Source: Lentzea tibetensis
Lineage (GTDB): Bacteria > Actinomycetota > Actinomycetes > Mycobacteriales > Pseudonocardiaceae
NCBI RefSeq assembly: GCF_007845675.1
Contig: NZ_VOBR01000010.1
Span: 224,787 to 288,786 of the forward strand
Direction: 5' to 3'
DNA: 64,000 nt
Translations under genes and position numbers: made by a program
In this document: piece after piece, positions 50,435 through 59,306 of the stretch
How positions within the stretch are numbered: the stretch's first letter is position 1
Layout: every line of letters starts with the position of its first letter
The notes under the pieces: model-generated
The model's input: the letters and a program-made list of their open reading frames with translations, nothing else
The model's database searches: none
Told to the model about the DNA's origin: nothing

Positions 50435-52624
50435 ATGCCGAAGGTGAACCTGTTCGCGCTGGTGGGAGTCGAGGCGCCCGGCGCGTTCGACGCCGCGCCG
50501 TTCTGGGAGGCGCTGCCCGCTGCGCGCAGGTCGAAGGTGCCGATCGGGGCGACGCAGGCCGGCGTGCCGGTGGTGCACGACCTCGACGGAACGCAGCTGT
50601 ACCTGCACGGACAGCGAGGGACGGGCCGAACGGAACTGCTGCGGGCGGCCGCGCTGGGCCTGATGCTCACGCACTCGCCCGCCGGCCTGAACATCGTGCT
50701 GGTCGACGGGACCGTCAACCACTCGTTCGCCGGCCTCACGTCAGCGCCGCACGTGCTGACCAGCGTCGATCGCGACAACCTCTTCAGCTCGGCGCGGCTG
50801 CAGCAGGCGCTGCGCGGCGAGCTGAACCGCCGCGCCTCCGGTGAGCAGCGCGCGGACCTGGTCATCGTGGTCGACGGGTTCGACTACCTGCCGCAGGACT
50901 GGCTGGACGCGCTGTGGATGTACGCCGAGCACGGCCGCAAGCTGGGCATCCACGTCATCGCGGCAGGCTCGACGGACGCCCCGCCGTGGGCGGAACGCGT
51001 CGTCGCGCTCACCGGACCGGGCACCGCGACGCTGGGCGGCACCGAGTTCGGGCCCGCGTTCGTGTCGCAGCCGCACGAGGGCACGACGCTGCTGGACCTC
51101 GCGGTGTCCCGGATGATCGGCCAGGGCGTGCCCGCGCTGGAGTTCGTCAAGCCACCGCTGCGCGAGGCGCCACCGGTGCCGGAGCTGCCCGCGGGCGACG
51201 CACCGCTGGTCGTGCCGATCGGGTTGATCGACGACCCGTACAACGGGCGCTACGAGCCGATGACGATCGACCTGTCCGCTTTGGACGGTCACGTGGTGGT
51301 GATCGGCGCGCACGGCTCGGGCAAGACGACGGTGCTCCAGACCATCGTGATGTCACTCGCGCGGCAGCACTCCCCCGCCGAGCTCCAGGTCTACGGCGTC
51401 GACTTCGCGAGCGGCGGCCTGAACGCGCTGGCGGACGTGCCGAACTGCCGCGCGATGGTGTCGTCGGCGGACAACTCCCTGCTGTGGCACCTGATCCACC
51501 AGCTCGGCGAGCTGCTGACGGCGCGGCAGAAGGCGTTCCGGGCGGCGGGCGTGTCGTCGGCCGCCGGGTACCGCGAGCACGTCCGCGCGAACGGCGTGGT
51601 CGACGACCAGCCCGGTGACGTGGTGGTCGTGATCGACAGCTGGACCGGCACCGCGGTGTACGACACGCTGCGCTGGCAGGTCATCGACTTCGTCAACCGC
51701 GGCCCGGACTTCGGCGTGCACGTCGTGGTCTCCGCGAACCGCTGGTCCGAGCTGGCGCCGGAGTTCCACGGCGCGTTCGGCACCCGGCTGGAGCTGACGC
51801 TCACCGACCCGTCGACGTCGTACGTCGACCCGAACGTGCGCCACGCGGGCCCCGGTCACGGCATCGACGGCCAGGGCAGGCAGTTCGTGGTCCCCGCTCC
51901 GCACCGCATCGAGTCGTGGGAGCACGAGGCACCCGCGAAACTGCGGCCGCTGCCGATCTCGGTGGCGTACGCGTCGCTCGGTGAGCCGGACGAACGCATC
52001 CCGCTGGGTGTCGGTGAAGGCGAGCTTCAGACCGTGTTCGCGGGCGACACGCAGCACTTCTTCGTGTTCGGCGACTACGAGTCCGGCCGCAGCACCGTCC
52101 TCCGCACGTACCTGCGCGGGCTCATCGCCTCACGCGAGGCGAAGGACGCGCTGTTCATGCTCATCGACTACCGCAAGTCCAACACGTCCGCGAACTGGGG
52201 TGATCACCTGCTCGCGTACGGCGTGCAACCCCAGCAGCTCAAGGACTTCATGGTCGACGTGCTGAAGTCGTTGCGCGTGCGGCTGAACGGCGAGTGGAGC
52301 GGTCCCCAGCTGTGGCTGGTGATCGACGACTACGACCTGGTCCCGGCGCACGACAACCCGCTCGCCGAACTGGTCGAGCTGATTGGGCAGGCCAAGCAGA
52401 TCGGGCTGCACGTCGTCGTCGCGAGCAGGCACGTGCACGAGCCGGACCGGTTCCTCAACGCGTTCCGCGCGGACGAGACGTCCGTGCTGATGCTGAGCGG
52501 CACGGGCGGCGGCACCGAACCGCTGAGCGGCCTGCAGCCCGCGCCCTACCCGCCGGGCCGCGGCGTGCTCAGCACTCCCACCACCCGCACGGTGATCCAG
52601 ACGGCGAACCTGCCGCACGAGTGA
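50435..52624 (+). CDS. EccC-like FtsK/SpoIIIE triple ATPase
   Basis: 729 residues with three tandem FtsK-type ATPase domains: D1 near 45-230 with degenerate loop GQRGTGRTELL, D2 near 255-480 with Walker A GAHGSGKTTVLQT and Walker B VVVVIDSW, D3 near 500-710 with FGDYESGRSTVLRT and LWLVIDDYD. No transmembrane helix, FHA or DUF domain. The layout matches the cytoplasmic ATPase part of type VII secretion EccC proteins, but no other ESX gene (eccB, D, E, mycP, WXG100) is in the window. It may energise export, or be an orphan ATPase. AGGGGG site before ATG. Confidence 0.85.
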   Translation: MPKVNLFALVGVEAPGAFDAAPFWEALPAARRSKVPIGATQAGVPVVHDLDGTQLYLHGQRGTGRTELLRAAALGLMLTHSPAGLNIVLVDGTVNHSFAGLTSAPHVLTSVDRDNLFSSARLQQALRGELNRRASGEQRADLVIVVDGFDYLPQDWLDALWMYAEHGRKLGIHVIAAGSTDAPPWAERVVALTGPGTATLGGTEFGPAFVSQPHEGTTLLDLAVSRMIGQGVPALEFVKPPLREAPPVPELPAGDAPLVVPIGLIDDPYNGRYEPMTIDLSALDGHVVVIGAHGSGKTTVLQTIVMSLARQHSPAELQVYGVDFASGGLNALADVPNCRAMVSSADNSLLWHLIHQLGELLTARQKAFRAAGVSSAAGYREHVRANGVVDDQPGDVVVVIDSWTGTAVYDTLRWQVIDFVNRGPDFGVHVVVSANRWSELAPEFHGAFGTRLELTLTDPSTSYVDPNVRHAGPGHGIDGQGRQFVVPAPHRIESWEHEAPAKLRPLPISVAYASLGEPDERIPLGVGEGELQTVFAGDTQHFFVFGDYESGRSTVLRTYLRGLIASREAKDALFMLIDYRKSNTSANWGDHLLAYGVQPQQLKDFMVDVLKSLRVRLNGEWSGPQLWLVIDDYDLVPAHDNPLAELVELIGQAKQIGLHVVVASRHVHEPDRFLNAFRADETSVLMLSGTGGGTEPLSGLQPAPYPPGRGVLSTPTTRTVIQTANLPHE

Positions 52625-52626
52625 AG

Positions 52627-52657
52627 CAGGAGGGGCCGGATCGCTCCGCCCCTCCTG
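52627..52657. terminator. Bidirectional terminator, EccC-like and gltX
   Basis: Ten-base arms CAGGAGGGGC and GCCCCTCCTG with an 11-base loop holding an inner CGGA/TCCG stem, between convergent genes. Confidence 0.7.
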
Positions 52658-52663
52658 ACGTTC

Positions 52664-54304
52664 TCAGACCAGGGAGCGGACCCGGCGCAGCACCTCGTCC
52701 TGGCCGAGCGTGCGGGCGACGGCGTGCAGGTCGGGGCTCTTGGTCGACCCGGTGAGCGCGACGCGGATCAGCTGCGCGGCCTCGCGCACCGAACCGTGGA
52801 ACGCGTCCGGGTTCTTCTTGTACTCCTTGGGGTTCGGCGCGAACCCGTGCTTCTCGAGCAGCCCGCGGATCTGGTTGAACCACTCACCGCCGTCCTCGAG
52901 GTCGGCGTAGTTGTCCGCGAAGTCGGCCGCGAACGCCGACACGACCTTCGGGTCGACGCCACCGAGCCGCTCGTCGCCGTTGTCCACGAGCTCGAAGAGC
53001 TGCGCGAAGAAGAACCCGTACGCGGGCCGGAAGTCCGACCACTTGCGCAGGTCCTTGCGCGGGTTCGCGACCTCGGGGCCGCGCTCGACGGTCAGCGCGC
53101 GCAACGCGAGGTCCCGCTCGGCCGTCAGCACGTCCACCAGCGTCGCGTCGTGCGTGGCCGCCCACTCCTGCACCAGCGCGAGGATGTCCTCACCGGACAG
53201 GTTCGCCACGTAGTCCGCCGCGATGTCCTCCAGCTTGACCAGGTCGACGAGCGGCCCGGCGACACCGCAGTCGCCGAGGCTGAGCGGCGTGGCCAGCGCC
53301 TCGTCGAGCGGCAGCTCGGCGAGCCTGCCGTTCGCGAGCCCGCGCAGGTAGTACTGCACGGCGGGCGCCGGGAAGCCGGCCTCGATGTAGAAGTCGACGG
53401 ACGCCTCGGGGTCCTTGCGCTTCGACAGCTTGCGGCGCGAGCCGCCCTGCTGCTTCATCAGCGGCGCGATGTGCGCGTACTCGACCCGCTCGAAACCGAG
53501 CGCGTCGAACAGCTGCAGGTGCGTCGGCACCGACGAGATCCACTCCTCGCCGCGGATGACGAGGTTGACCCGCATCAGGTGGTCGTCGACCGCGTGCGCG
53601 AAGTGGTACGTGGGCAGCCGCAGCTCGGAGTCCGACGCCTTGAGAACGACGACGTCGTTGCGGTTGGCCTCGTGCTCCAGCTGCCCGCGGATGGCGTCGA
53701 CGAAGCCGACCCGCTCCCCCGCCTTGCCCGGCGAGCGGAAGCGCACGACGTACGGCTCACCGGCGTCGAGCTTGGCCTGGACCTCCTCGGCGGACTTGTC
53801 ACGCCAGATCGCCCAGCGCCCGTAGTACCCGGTCGGCAGCTTCGTGGCCTGCTGACGTGCCGTGATGTCCGCGAGCTCGTCCTTCGTCGCGAAGCACAGG
53901 TACGCCTTGTCCTGACGCAGCAGCTCGCGCACGTAGGTGAGGTAGACGGCCTCGCGCTGCGACTGGAAGTACGGCCCGTAGTCGCCCCGCTCGCCCTCCT
54001 CGTCCGGCTGGATGCCGAAGTACGCGAACGCCCTGCCGAACTGCTCGACCGCGCCCTCGACCTCGCGCGCCTGGTCCGTGTCCTCGACGCGCAGCAGGTA
54101 GGCGCCACCCGAGTGGGTGGAGATGTCGCGGTCGATCATGCCCACGTACAGGCCGCCGATGTGCAGGAAGCCGGTCGGGGACGGGCCGAGGCGGGTGACC
54201 TTCGCACCGTCCGGCAGCTGCCGCGGCGGGTACTGCTTCTCCCAGTGCTCGGGCTCGGGCAGGCCCGAGGGGAACAGGGCGTCGACAACGGCACGGTCGA
54301 GCAT
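52664..54304 (-). CDS. gltX: Glutamate--tRNA ligase, clostridial-type (probable second copy)
   Basis: 546 residues. Class I signature is PSPTGFLHIGG (HIGH-like, 41-51) and the second is RRKLSKRKDPEAS (KMSKS-like, near 285-300); the anticodon domain fills the C-terminus. It charges tRNA-Glu with glutamate. The N-terminal extension (EPEHWEKQYPPRQLPDGAKV) and the LLRVEDTDQAREVEGAVEQF style are those of clostridial GluRS, not the usual actinobacterial GluRS of about 490 residues, so it is probably an extra copy gained by transfer. A self-resistance role is possible but not shown. Confidence 0.88.
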   Translation of the reverse strand: MLDRAVVDALFPSGLPEPEHWEKQYPPRQLPDGAKVTRLGPSPTGFLHIGGLYVGMIDRDISTHSGGAYLLRVEDTDQAREVEGAVEQFGRAFAYFGIQPDEEGERGDYGPYFQSQREAVYLTYVRELLRQDKAYLCFATKDELADITARQQATKLPTGYYGRWAIWRDKSAEEVQAKLDAGEPYVVRFRSPGKAGERVGFVDAIRGQLEHEANRNDVVVLKASDSELRLPTYHFAHAVDDHLMRVNLVIRGEEWISSVPTHLQLFDALGFERVEYAHIAPLMKQQGGSRRKLSKRKDPEASVDFYIEAGFPAPAVQYYLRGLANGRLAELPLDEALATPLSLGDCGVAGPLVDLVKLEDIAADYVANLSGEDILALVQEWAATHDATLVDVLTAERDLALRALTVERGPEVANPRKDLRKWSDFRPAYGFFFAQLFELVDNGDERLGGVDPKVVSAFAADFADNYADLEDGGEWFNQIRGLLEKHGFAPNPKEYKKNPDAFHGSVREAAQLIRVALTGSTKSPDLHAVARTLGQDEVLRRVRSLV

Positions 54305-54420
54305 CGCTACGGGTCTCCAAGCACTTCGGGATTGCTAGGTTGACACCTTAGTTGACGACGGCCACGCGCTCAGGACGGCCAACATGCTGGCCCCGCGCTG
54401 ACCAGCCTAAGCTGCCCCGC

Positions 54421-55041
54421 ATGGCGAAGTACCTCGACGTGCACCCGGTGAACCCGCAGCGCCGTGCGATCGACCAGGCCGTCAAGATCCTCCAGGACGA
54501 CGGCCTGATCGCGTACCCCACGGACTCCTGCTACGCACTGGGTTGCCGTCTCGGCAACAAGAACGGCATCGACCGCATCAGGGAGATCCGCAAGCTGGAC
54601 GACAAGCACCACTTCACCCTGATGTGCCAGGACTTCGCGCAGCTCGGCCAGTTCGTCCACGTCGACAACGACGTGTTCCGGGCGATCAAGGCGTCCACGC
54701 CGGGCAACTACACGTTCATCCTGCCCGCGACGAAGGAGGTGCCGCGCCGCATGATGCACCCCAAGAAGAAGACGGTCGGCGCGCGCATCCCGGACCACGT
54801 GGTCACGCAGGCGCTGCTCGAGGCCATGGGTGAGCCGCTGCTCACCAGCACGCTCCTCCTCCCGAACGAGGAGGAGCCGCTGATCCAGGGCTGGGAGATC
54901 AAGGAACGCCTCGACCACGTGCTCGACGCGGTCATCGACTCGGGTGAGTGCGGCACCACGCCGACCACGGTGATCGACTTCTCGCAGGGCGAGCCGGAGA
55001 TCATCCGGGTCGGCGCGGGTGACACCGCACGCTTCGAGTAA
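54421..55041 (+). CDS. Sua5/YciO/YrdC-family L-threonylcarbamoyladenylate synthase-like protein
   Basis: 206 residues of the YrdC fold: DDGLIAYPTDSCYALGCRLGN, RKLDDKHHFTLMCQDFAQL, NYTFILPATKEVPRRMM and VGARIPDHVVTQALLEAMG. Size and motifs resemble E. coli YciO; TsaC/Sua5 make threonylcarbamoyl-AMP for t6A37 of tRNA. The role of the YciO type is less certain. TAAGCT lies 8 bases before ATG 54421, suggesting a leaderless start. It sits divergently from the GluRS gene, another tRNA-related gene. Confidence 0.85.
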   Translation: MAKYLDVHPVNPQRRAIDQAVKILQDDGLIAYPTDSCYALGCRLGNKNGIDRIREIRKLDDKHHFTLMCQDFAQLGQFVHVDNDVFRAIKASTPGNYTFILPATKEVPRRMMHPKKKTVGARIPDHVVTQALLEAMGEPLLTSTLLLPNEEEPLIQGWEIKERLDHVLDAVIDSGECGTTPTTVIDFSQGEPEIIRVGAGDTARFE

Positions 55042-55044
55042 CCC

Positions 55045-56871
55045 TTACTGCACCACGAGCGCGTAGTCGGCGTCTGTGGCCGCGGTCTCGCGGTGGCCGT
55101 CGACGTTGATCTGCGAGCCGATGACCTCGACCGTCCAGGTGCCCGCCGCCGGTGCCTGGATGAGGACGTTCTCCACGTTGTCCACCGTGTTCGGCGCACC
55201 GCCCGGAGTGGACCAGTTGCCCGCGGCGAGACCGTTGTTGCCGTAGTAGACGGTCCCGTTCGGAGCGGTGACCTTCAACGTCAGGTCGTTGACCCGTGCC
55301 ACGGGCGCGGTCGGTGAACCGGCCGGGTCGGTGTAGGCCAGCGTCGCCTTCAACGGCTTGCTGCCGTTGGAGGTCAGCGTGTAGCGGCGGGTCTGGCCGT
55401 TGGTGAGCAGGTCCGTCTCGTTCACCAGGATCGGCAGCTTGAAGCCGCCTGCCTTCGCCACGTCGTACGCGCCGCGCAGGGACACGGTGCCCCAGCCCTG
55501 GTGGGTGCGGGTCATGTCGTGCCCGGTGCCGGTGAACGCGAACTGCTCGGCGGTGTTGATCAGCAGCGCCTTCGCGGTCGCGGCGTGCGGGCGGGACGCG
55601 AACACGTCGCGCTTCTTGCCCGGTGCGCCGTCGAACACGCCGTCCGCCCACATCTGGAACAGCAGGCCCGCGTTGCCGCACGTGATCGGCGTCGCGCCGG
55701 ACGTGCCGCCGAACCCGGTGGTGTACGAGGTGTCCGAAGTGGACGAGACGGTGTCGATGCGGTCGTAGTAGTTCGACACGTCCGGCTTGATGCGGCCGTC
55801 AGCGGCGGGACCGATGCTGGCTCCGCCGTTCCACTTGTCGTCGGTGCGGGACAACGTGTTGAAGTGGTACTGGCCGCCGACCGACAGCACGTTCTTCGAC
55901 CAGGCCTGCGGACGCGAGTTGCGCGTGCCGTCGTTGCTCTGCGACTGGCAGATCAACAGGTCGTGGTCGAACACGATCCGGTCCAGTTCGGCGGACACCG
56001 ACGTGTACGACGTGGTCAGGCCGCTGCCCCAGCTGTTGCTCTGGAACACCGCGCGGTACGGCCCTGCGGCGTCGACGAGCTGCTTGGTGTGCGCGTAGCG
56101 GTCGGGCTGCGAGTAGACGCCGAAGATGCCCTGCGCCTCGGGCAGCAGGCCGCGGTGCGCGCCGCTCACGCCGGACGCGAAGATCTCGCCGTACGTGGAC
56201 GTGCCGTGCGACGTGCTCGCGCCGTTGCCGTTGTGGATGATCGCCGGGCGGGCGCGGTACTCCTGGTGCGTGGTGCGCAGGCCGCTGTCCATGACCTCAC
56301 CGCGCACGCCCTGGCCGCGGTAGCCGCCGACCGTCTCGATGTAGTTGGCGCCGCCCGCCTCGCGGGCGATCGCCATGTCGGTCTCGGGTGCCGCGACCGC
56401 GCCGACGGCCAGCACCTCGGCCATCTTCGCCACCTTGGCAGCCTGACCGGCGTCCAGCACGGCCGCGATGTGCTCGCGGCTGGCCGAGATGGTCTCGACG
56501 CGGCCGCCGATCGCGGTGATCTTGCGGGCGACCGCGCGCTGGGCCGCCTCGTCCTGCTCGACGAGCGTGACCAGGAACGAGCCGGTGCCGCTGAGCATGA
56601 TCGGCCCGTCGACGGACGCCTCGTACGGGGTGACCCGGTCGACGTAGCTCAGCTTGGTCAGCTGAGCGGTGTTCTTCGTGCGGACCACGTAGCCCTCGTC
56701 GGGCACGAAGGTGCCGATCTTCGCCCCCAGTGCGCGCAACTGCAGTCGTTGCGCGTCGGTGAGGGTTCCGTCGAACCGCACCAGGTAAGCGCCTTCCACC
56801 GGTGCGGCGACCGCTGGGGCGACGCTGAACGCGAGTGCCGCGGCGGACACCGCGGCTATGAAGCGCAGCAT
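55045..56871 (-). CDS. Secreted S8 subtilisin-like serine protease
   Basis: 608 residues. Signal to about VAA (23), a prodomain (about 25-165), a catalytic domain with Asp195 (GEVMDSGL), His222 (SHGTSTYGEI) and Ser391 (GFGGTSGATP), and a P-domain-like or jelly-roll C-terminus (about 480-608: LKATLAYTDPAGSPTAPV ... NGTVYYGNN ... GTWTVEVIG) typical of proprotein-convertase-like subtilases. AGGAGG lies seven bases before ATG 56871. Likely extracellular protein degradation. Confidence 0.92.
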   Translation of the reverse strand: MLRFIAAVSAAALAFSVAPAVAAPVEGAYLVRFDGTLTDAQRLQLRALGAKIGTFVPDEGYVVRTKNTAQLTKLSYVDRVTPYEASVDGPIMLSGTGSFLVTLVEQDEAAQRAVARKITAIGGRVETISASREHIAAVLDAGQAAKVAKMAEVLAVGAVAAPETDMAIAREAGGANYIETVGGYRGQGVRGEVMDSGLRTTHQEYRARPAIIHNGNGASTSHGTSTYGEIFASGVSGAHRGLLPEAQGIFGVYSQPDRYAHTKQLVDAAGPYRAVFQSNSWGSGLTTSYTSVSAELDRIVFDHDLLICQSQSNDGTRNSRPQAWSKNVLSVGGQYHFNTLSRTDDKWNGGASIGPAADGRIKPDVSNYYDRIDTVSSTSDTSYTTGFGGTSGATPITCGNAGLLFQMWADGVFDGAPGKKRDVFASRPHAATAKALLINTAEQFAFTGTGHDMTRTHQGWGTVSLRGAYDVAKAGGFKLPILVNETDLLTNGQTRRYTLTSNGSKPLKATLAYTDPAGSPTAPVARVNDLTLKVTAPNGTVYYGNNGLAAGNWSTPGGAPNTVDNVENVLIQAPAAGTWTVEVIGSQINVDGHRETAATDADYALVVQ

Positions 56872-56897
56872 GAACAAACCTCCTGATCGGCAGGGAT

Positions 56898-56922
56898 GCC
56901 CGAACCGGAGGAGGGTTCGGGC
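56898..56922 (-). terminator. Hairpin before the subtilase gene
   Basis: Nine-base arms GCCCGAACC and GGTTCGGGC with a 7-base loop, 67 bases downstream of the CoA-binding protein stop and 27 bases upstream of the protease start on the minus strand. It could end the first transcript or act in the leader. Confidence 0.45.
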
Positions 56923-56988
56923 CCGTGATCAGGACGCTACAGAGAGGTACGACCGGCGGTCAGCCTCCGAAAGGCCCGAAATGCGGCT

Positions 56989-57390
56989 TCAGGCCCACTC
57001 GATCGCGGGGCAGCGGTTCATGACCATCCGCAGGCCGGCCGCCGTGGCCCGCTCGTACGCCGCCTCGTCGATCACGTCGAGCTGGAACCACACCGCCTTC
57101 GCGCCGATGTCGACGGCCTGGTCGGCGAACTCCCCCGCCTCGGACGAGCGGCGGAACACGTCCACGCAGTCCACGTCGAACGGGATCTCCTTCAGGCTCG
57201 CGTATCCGGGCTCGCCCCACACCGTCTCCGCGGACGGGTGCACGGGCACGATGCGCTTGCCGTGCCGTTGCAGGAACCGCGCGACGCCGTGCGCGGCGCG
57301 GCTGGGGTTGTCGGCGAGACCGACGATCGCCCAGGTGTGGCAGTTCTCCAGGATCCAGCGAATCGTCGGCTGATCACCCCAAGGCTCCAT
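56989..57390 (-). CDS. CoA-binding-domain protein (YccU-like)
   Basis: 133 residues of the CoA_binding (Rossmann-like) family: WILENCHTWAIVGLADNPSRAAHGVARFL, KRIVPVHPSAETVWGEPGYASL, VDCVDVFRRSSEAGEFADQAV and the C-terminal NRCPAIEW. Family members bind CoA or nucleotides; function is not known. ATG 57390 fits the family start (MEPWxD). The promoter region is shared with the divergent sigma factor gene. Confidence 0.8.
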   Translation of the reverse strand: MEPWGDQPTIRWILENCHTWAIVGLADNPSRAAHGVARFLQRHGKRIVPVHPSAETVWGEPGYASLKEIPFDVDCVDVFRRSSEAGEFADQAVDIGAKAVWFQLDVIDEAAYERATAAGLRMVMNRCPAIEWA

Positions 57391-57452
57391 ACCTCCAGCA
57401 TGAACCTCGCGGGCTCGTGCGGCGACTGTTCTCATGTCGAGGAGGAGGTGAC

Positions 57453-57971
57453 GTGGATCCCACCGCATTGCTCGTGGTCCGGTGTCAGCTGGGCGAACGC
57501 GAGGCGCTCGCCGAGCTGGTGCGCACCTGGCACACGCAGCTCTGGAACTACGCGCGCCGGATGGCGGGCGACGCCGAGACCGCGGACGAGCTCACCCAGG
57601 AGACGTGGGTCGCCGTGCTGCGTGGGCTGCCGAAGCTGCGCACGCCGGAGAAGTTCGCGCCCTGGCTGTTCACGATCGCCCGCCGCACACTGGCCAACCG
57701 CTTGCGCGCCCAGTACGCGACGCGAGCGGAACCCGTCGCGGAGCCGGTTGGGGAGCACGACGACCCGCTGGACCGGGTGGAGCTGCTGGCCGGGCTCGCG
57801 GACCTGCCGCTGCTCGAGCGGGAGGTGCTGGTGCTGTTCCACGTGCACGACCTGTCGTTGCAGGAGTGCGCCGAGGTCGTCGGGGTGCCCGCGGGCACCG
57901 TCAAGTCACGGCTGTTCCGCGCGCGCCGGATGTTGCGCGACGCGATGGTGGAGAGGGGGTACGGGCGGTGA
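57453..57971 (+). CDS. ECF-type RNA polymerase sigma factor
   Basis: 172 residues. Sigma2 (about 10-75: LVRTWHTQLWNYARRMAGDAETADELTQETWVAVLRGLPKLR) and sigma4 (about 110-165: LLEREVLVLFHVHDLSLQECAEVVGVPAGTVKSRLFRARRML) are clear. GTG 57453 has GGAGGAGG four bases upstream. It overlaps the membrane protein gene by four bases, a usual arrangement for an anti-sigma factor, though the partner lacks the known zinc anti-sigma motif. Confidence 0.92.
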   Translation: MDPTALLVVRCQLGEREALAELVRTWHTQLWNYARRMAGDAETADELTQETWVAVLRGLPKLRTPEKFAPWLFTIARRTLANRLRAQYATRAEPVAEPVGEHDDPLDRVELLAGLADLPLLEREVLVLFHVHDLSLQECAEVVGVPAGTVKSRLFRARRMLRDAMVERGYGR

Positions 57972-58438
57972 AGGAGTTCGAAGAGCCGACGCTGTCCGCG
58001 GACGCGGTGCTGGCCGGGCTGTCGCTGGCCGGACGGGTGCGGTACGCGGCGGTCGGGCTGGCCGGGTTGACGGTCGCGCTGCTGGTCGGAGCGTTGTGGG
58101 CCACTGAGCCTTCGCTGCCGTTGCGCACGCACGTGGCGTTCGGCGGAATCGTCGCGGCCGGGCTCGGCTGGGCCGGTTTCGCCGGGTGGACGCTCACCCG
58201 GCGGGTGCCGCTGTTCGCCCGCGACCGGGTGATCGCGGGAGTGCTCGCGCTGACGTTCTCCGGCGCGACCGCGGTGGGCCTGGTGCTCGTGGCGGCCACA
58301 CGCGGTGGCACCACCGCCGTGCTCACCGCGTCAGCGACCGGCCTGGTGCTCGTCACCGCGGCGCTGGCCCTGCTGGTCACCGGACGCCGCAGGCGCGCGG
58401 AACTGCTGCGCCGCAAGGCAGCACTGACCGGCCGGTGA
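57968..58438 (+). CDS. Four-helix membrane protein, partner of the sigma factor
   Basis: 156 residues. A short acidic start (VKEFEEPTLSADAVLAGLSLAGR), four membrane helices (about 30-48, 57-76, 88-107, 118-136) and a basic tail (RRRRAELLRRKAALTGR). GTG inside the sigma factor stop. Its membrane form and coupling suggest an anti-sigma or sensor role, but no His-x3-Cys-x2-Cys zinc motif is seen, so this is inference. Confidence 0.7.
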   Translation: MKEFEEPTLSADAVLAGLSLAGRVRYAAVGLAGLTVALLVGALWATEPSLPLRTHVAFGGIVAAGLGWAGFAGWTLTRRVPLFARDRVIAGVLALTFSGATAVGLVLVAATRGGTTAVLTASATGLVLVTAALALLVTGRRRRAELLRRKAALTGR

Positions 58439-58448
58439 CGCGCCGGAG

Positions 58449-59186
58449 CTACAGGGGCGGGAGGAACGGGTGCGCCAGGACCAGTGCGTGCGCGGTCAGC
58501 GCGGCGTCCAGGGTGAGCACACCGAGCGGGGACGTCGGGCGGGCACCGGTGAGGCGTTCGATCGCGCGCAGCCGGTAGTCCAGCGTGCTGCGGTGGATCA
58601 GCAGCCGCCTGGCCGCGCCCGCCCGGTTGCCGTCCTCGTCGAGGAATGCGCGCAGCGCCTCCAGCAGCTGAGGCCGGTCGACCACCGGCTGGATCATCCT
58701 GACCAGCCGCGCGGACACGGACGGCTGGCGCAGCACGGCCACGTCGGTCAGCACGTCGCGCAGCTCGTAGACGCCGTCGTCCCGCGCGCTGGCGAGCACG
58801 ACGGTCACCACGTCGGCCGCGGTCGCGCGGACGTGCGGCAGGTCGGCCCGCCGCCCCCACGAGACGCCCATCCAGGTGCCGTCGCCGATCCGCGAGTGCA
58901 GGTCGCGCACGATGTCACCCGCGTGACGGCTGACTGGGCACGGGAGCAGCACGTACCCGCCGCGCGGTGACAGCAGCGAGAGCGCACCGGCACGGGTCCT
59001 GAGCAGCGACGCGACCTCGGCGGCACCGCTCGGTGTCGCCGAGCGGAACGCGGCGACGGCGTAGGCGGGCGGCAGGTCGGGCGCCGATGCGACCTCGGCA
59101 CCCGTGAGCAGCGCGCGAGCCGCTGTCGTCTCGGGTAACGGGGGTTTGGCACCTGCGGAAATGCCGATGGGCCGGGACATCGACAT
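58449..59186 (-). CDS. PucR-type helix-turn-helix regulator (copy A)
   Basis: 245 residues with a C-terminal PucR-type HTH: FLDEDGNRAGAARRLLIHRSTLDYRLRAIERLTG (about 175-215), and a GGDEF/CdaR-like sensory N-part (TPSGAAEVASLLRTRAG, GDIVRDLHSRIGDG). Such regulators bind sugar-acid or purine signals. ATG 59186 is chosen because GAGGAC lies nearby; an ATG two codons later is possible. Paralog of the next gene. Confidence 0.75.
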   Translation of the reverse strand: MSMSRPIGISAGAKPPLPETTAARALLTGAEVASAPDLPPAYAVAAFRSATPSGAAEVASLLRTRAGALSLLSPRGGYVLLPCPVSRHAGDIVRDLHSRIGDGTWMGVSWGRRADLPHVRATAADVVTVVLASARDDGVYELRDVLTDVAVLRQPSVSARLVRMIQPVVDRPQLLEALRAFLDEDGNRAGAARRLLIHRSTLDYRLRAIERLTGARPTSPLGVLTLDAALTAHALVLAHPFLPPL

Positions 59187-59306
59187 GTCCTCGGTACAAG
59201 TCACAGGGCCAGCCTCCACGATCGACTCACCAGGCACCCTACAAAGCACCTGTCGAGACGGTGTAGGCGATTTGGGTAGGTCTTAACGTTGGGCTGTCGT
59301 GACGTC

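Noticed and set aside
50435-52624. A complete ESX type VII secretion locus
   Set aside because: Only the ATPase-like gene is present; neighbours are a glucosidase and a tRNA synthetase.
54305-54420. A T-box or other tRNA-sensing leader before gltX
   Set aside because: No specifier hairpin, no T-box core and no terminator/antiterminator pair can be seen in 116 bases.
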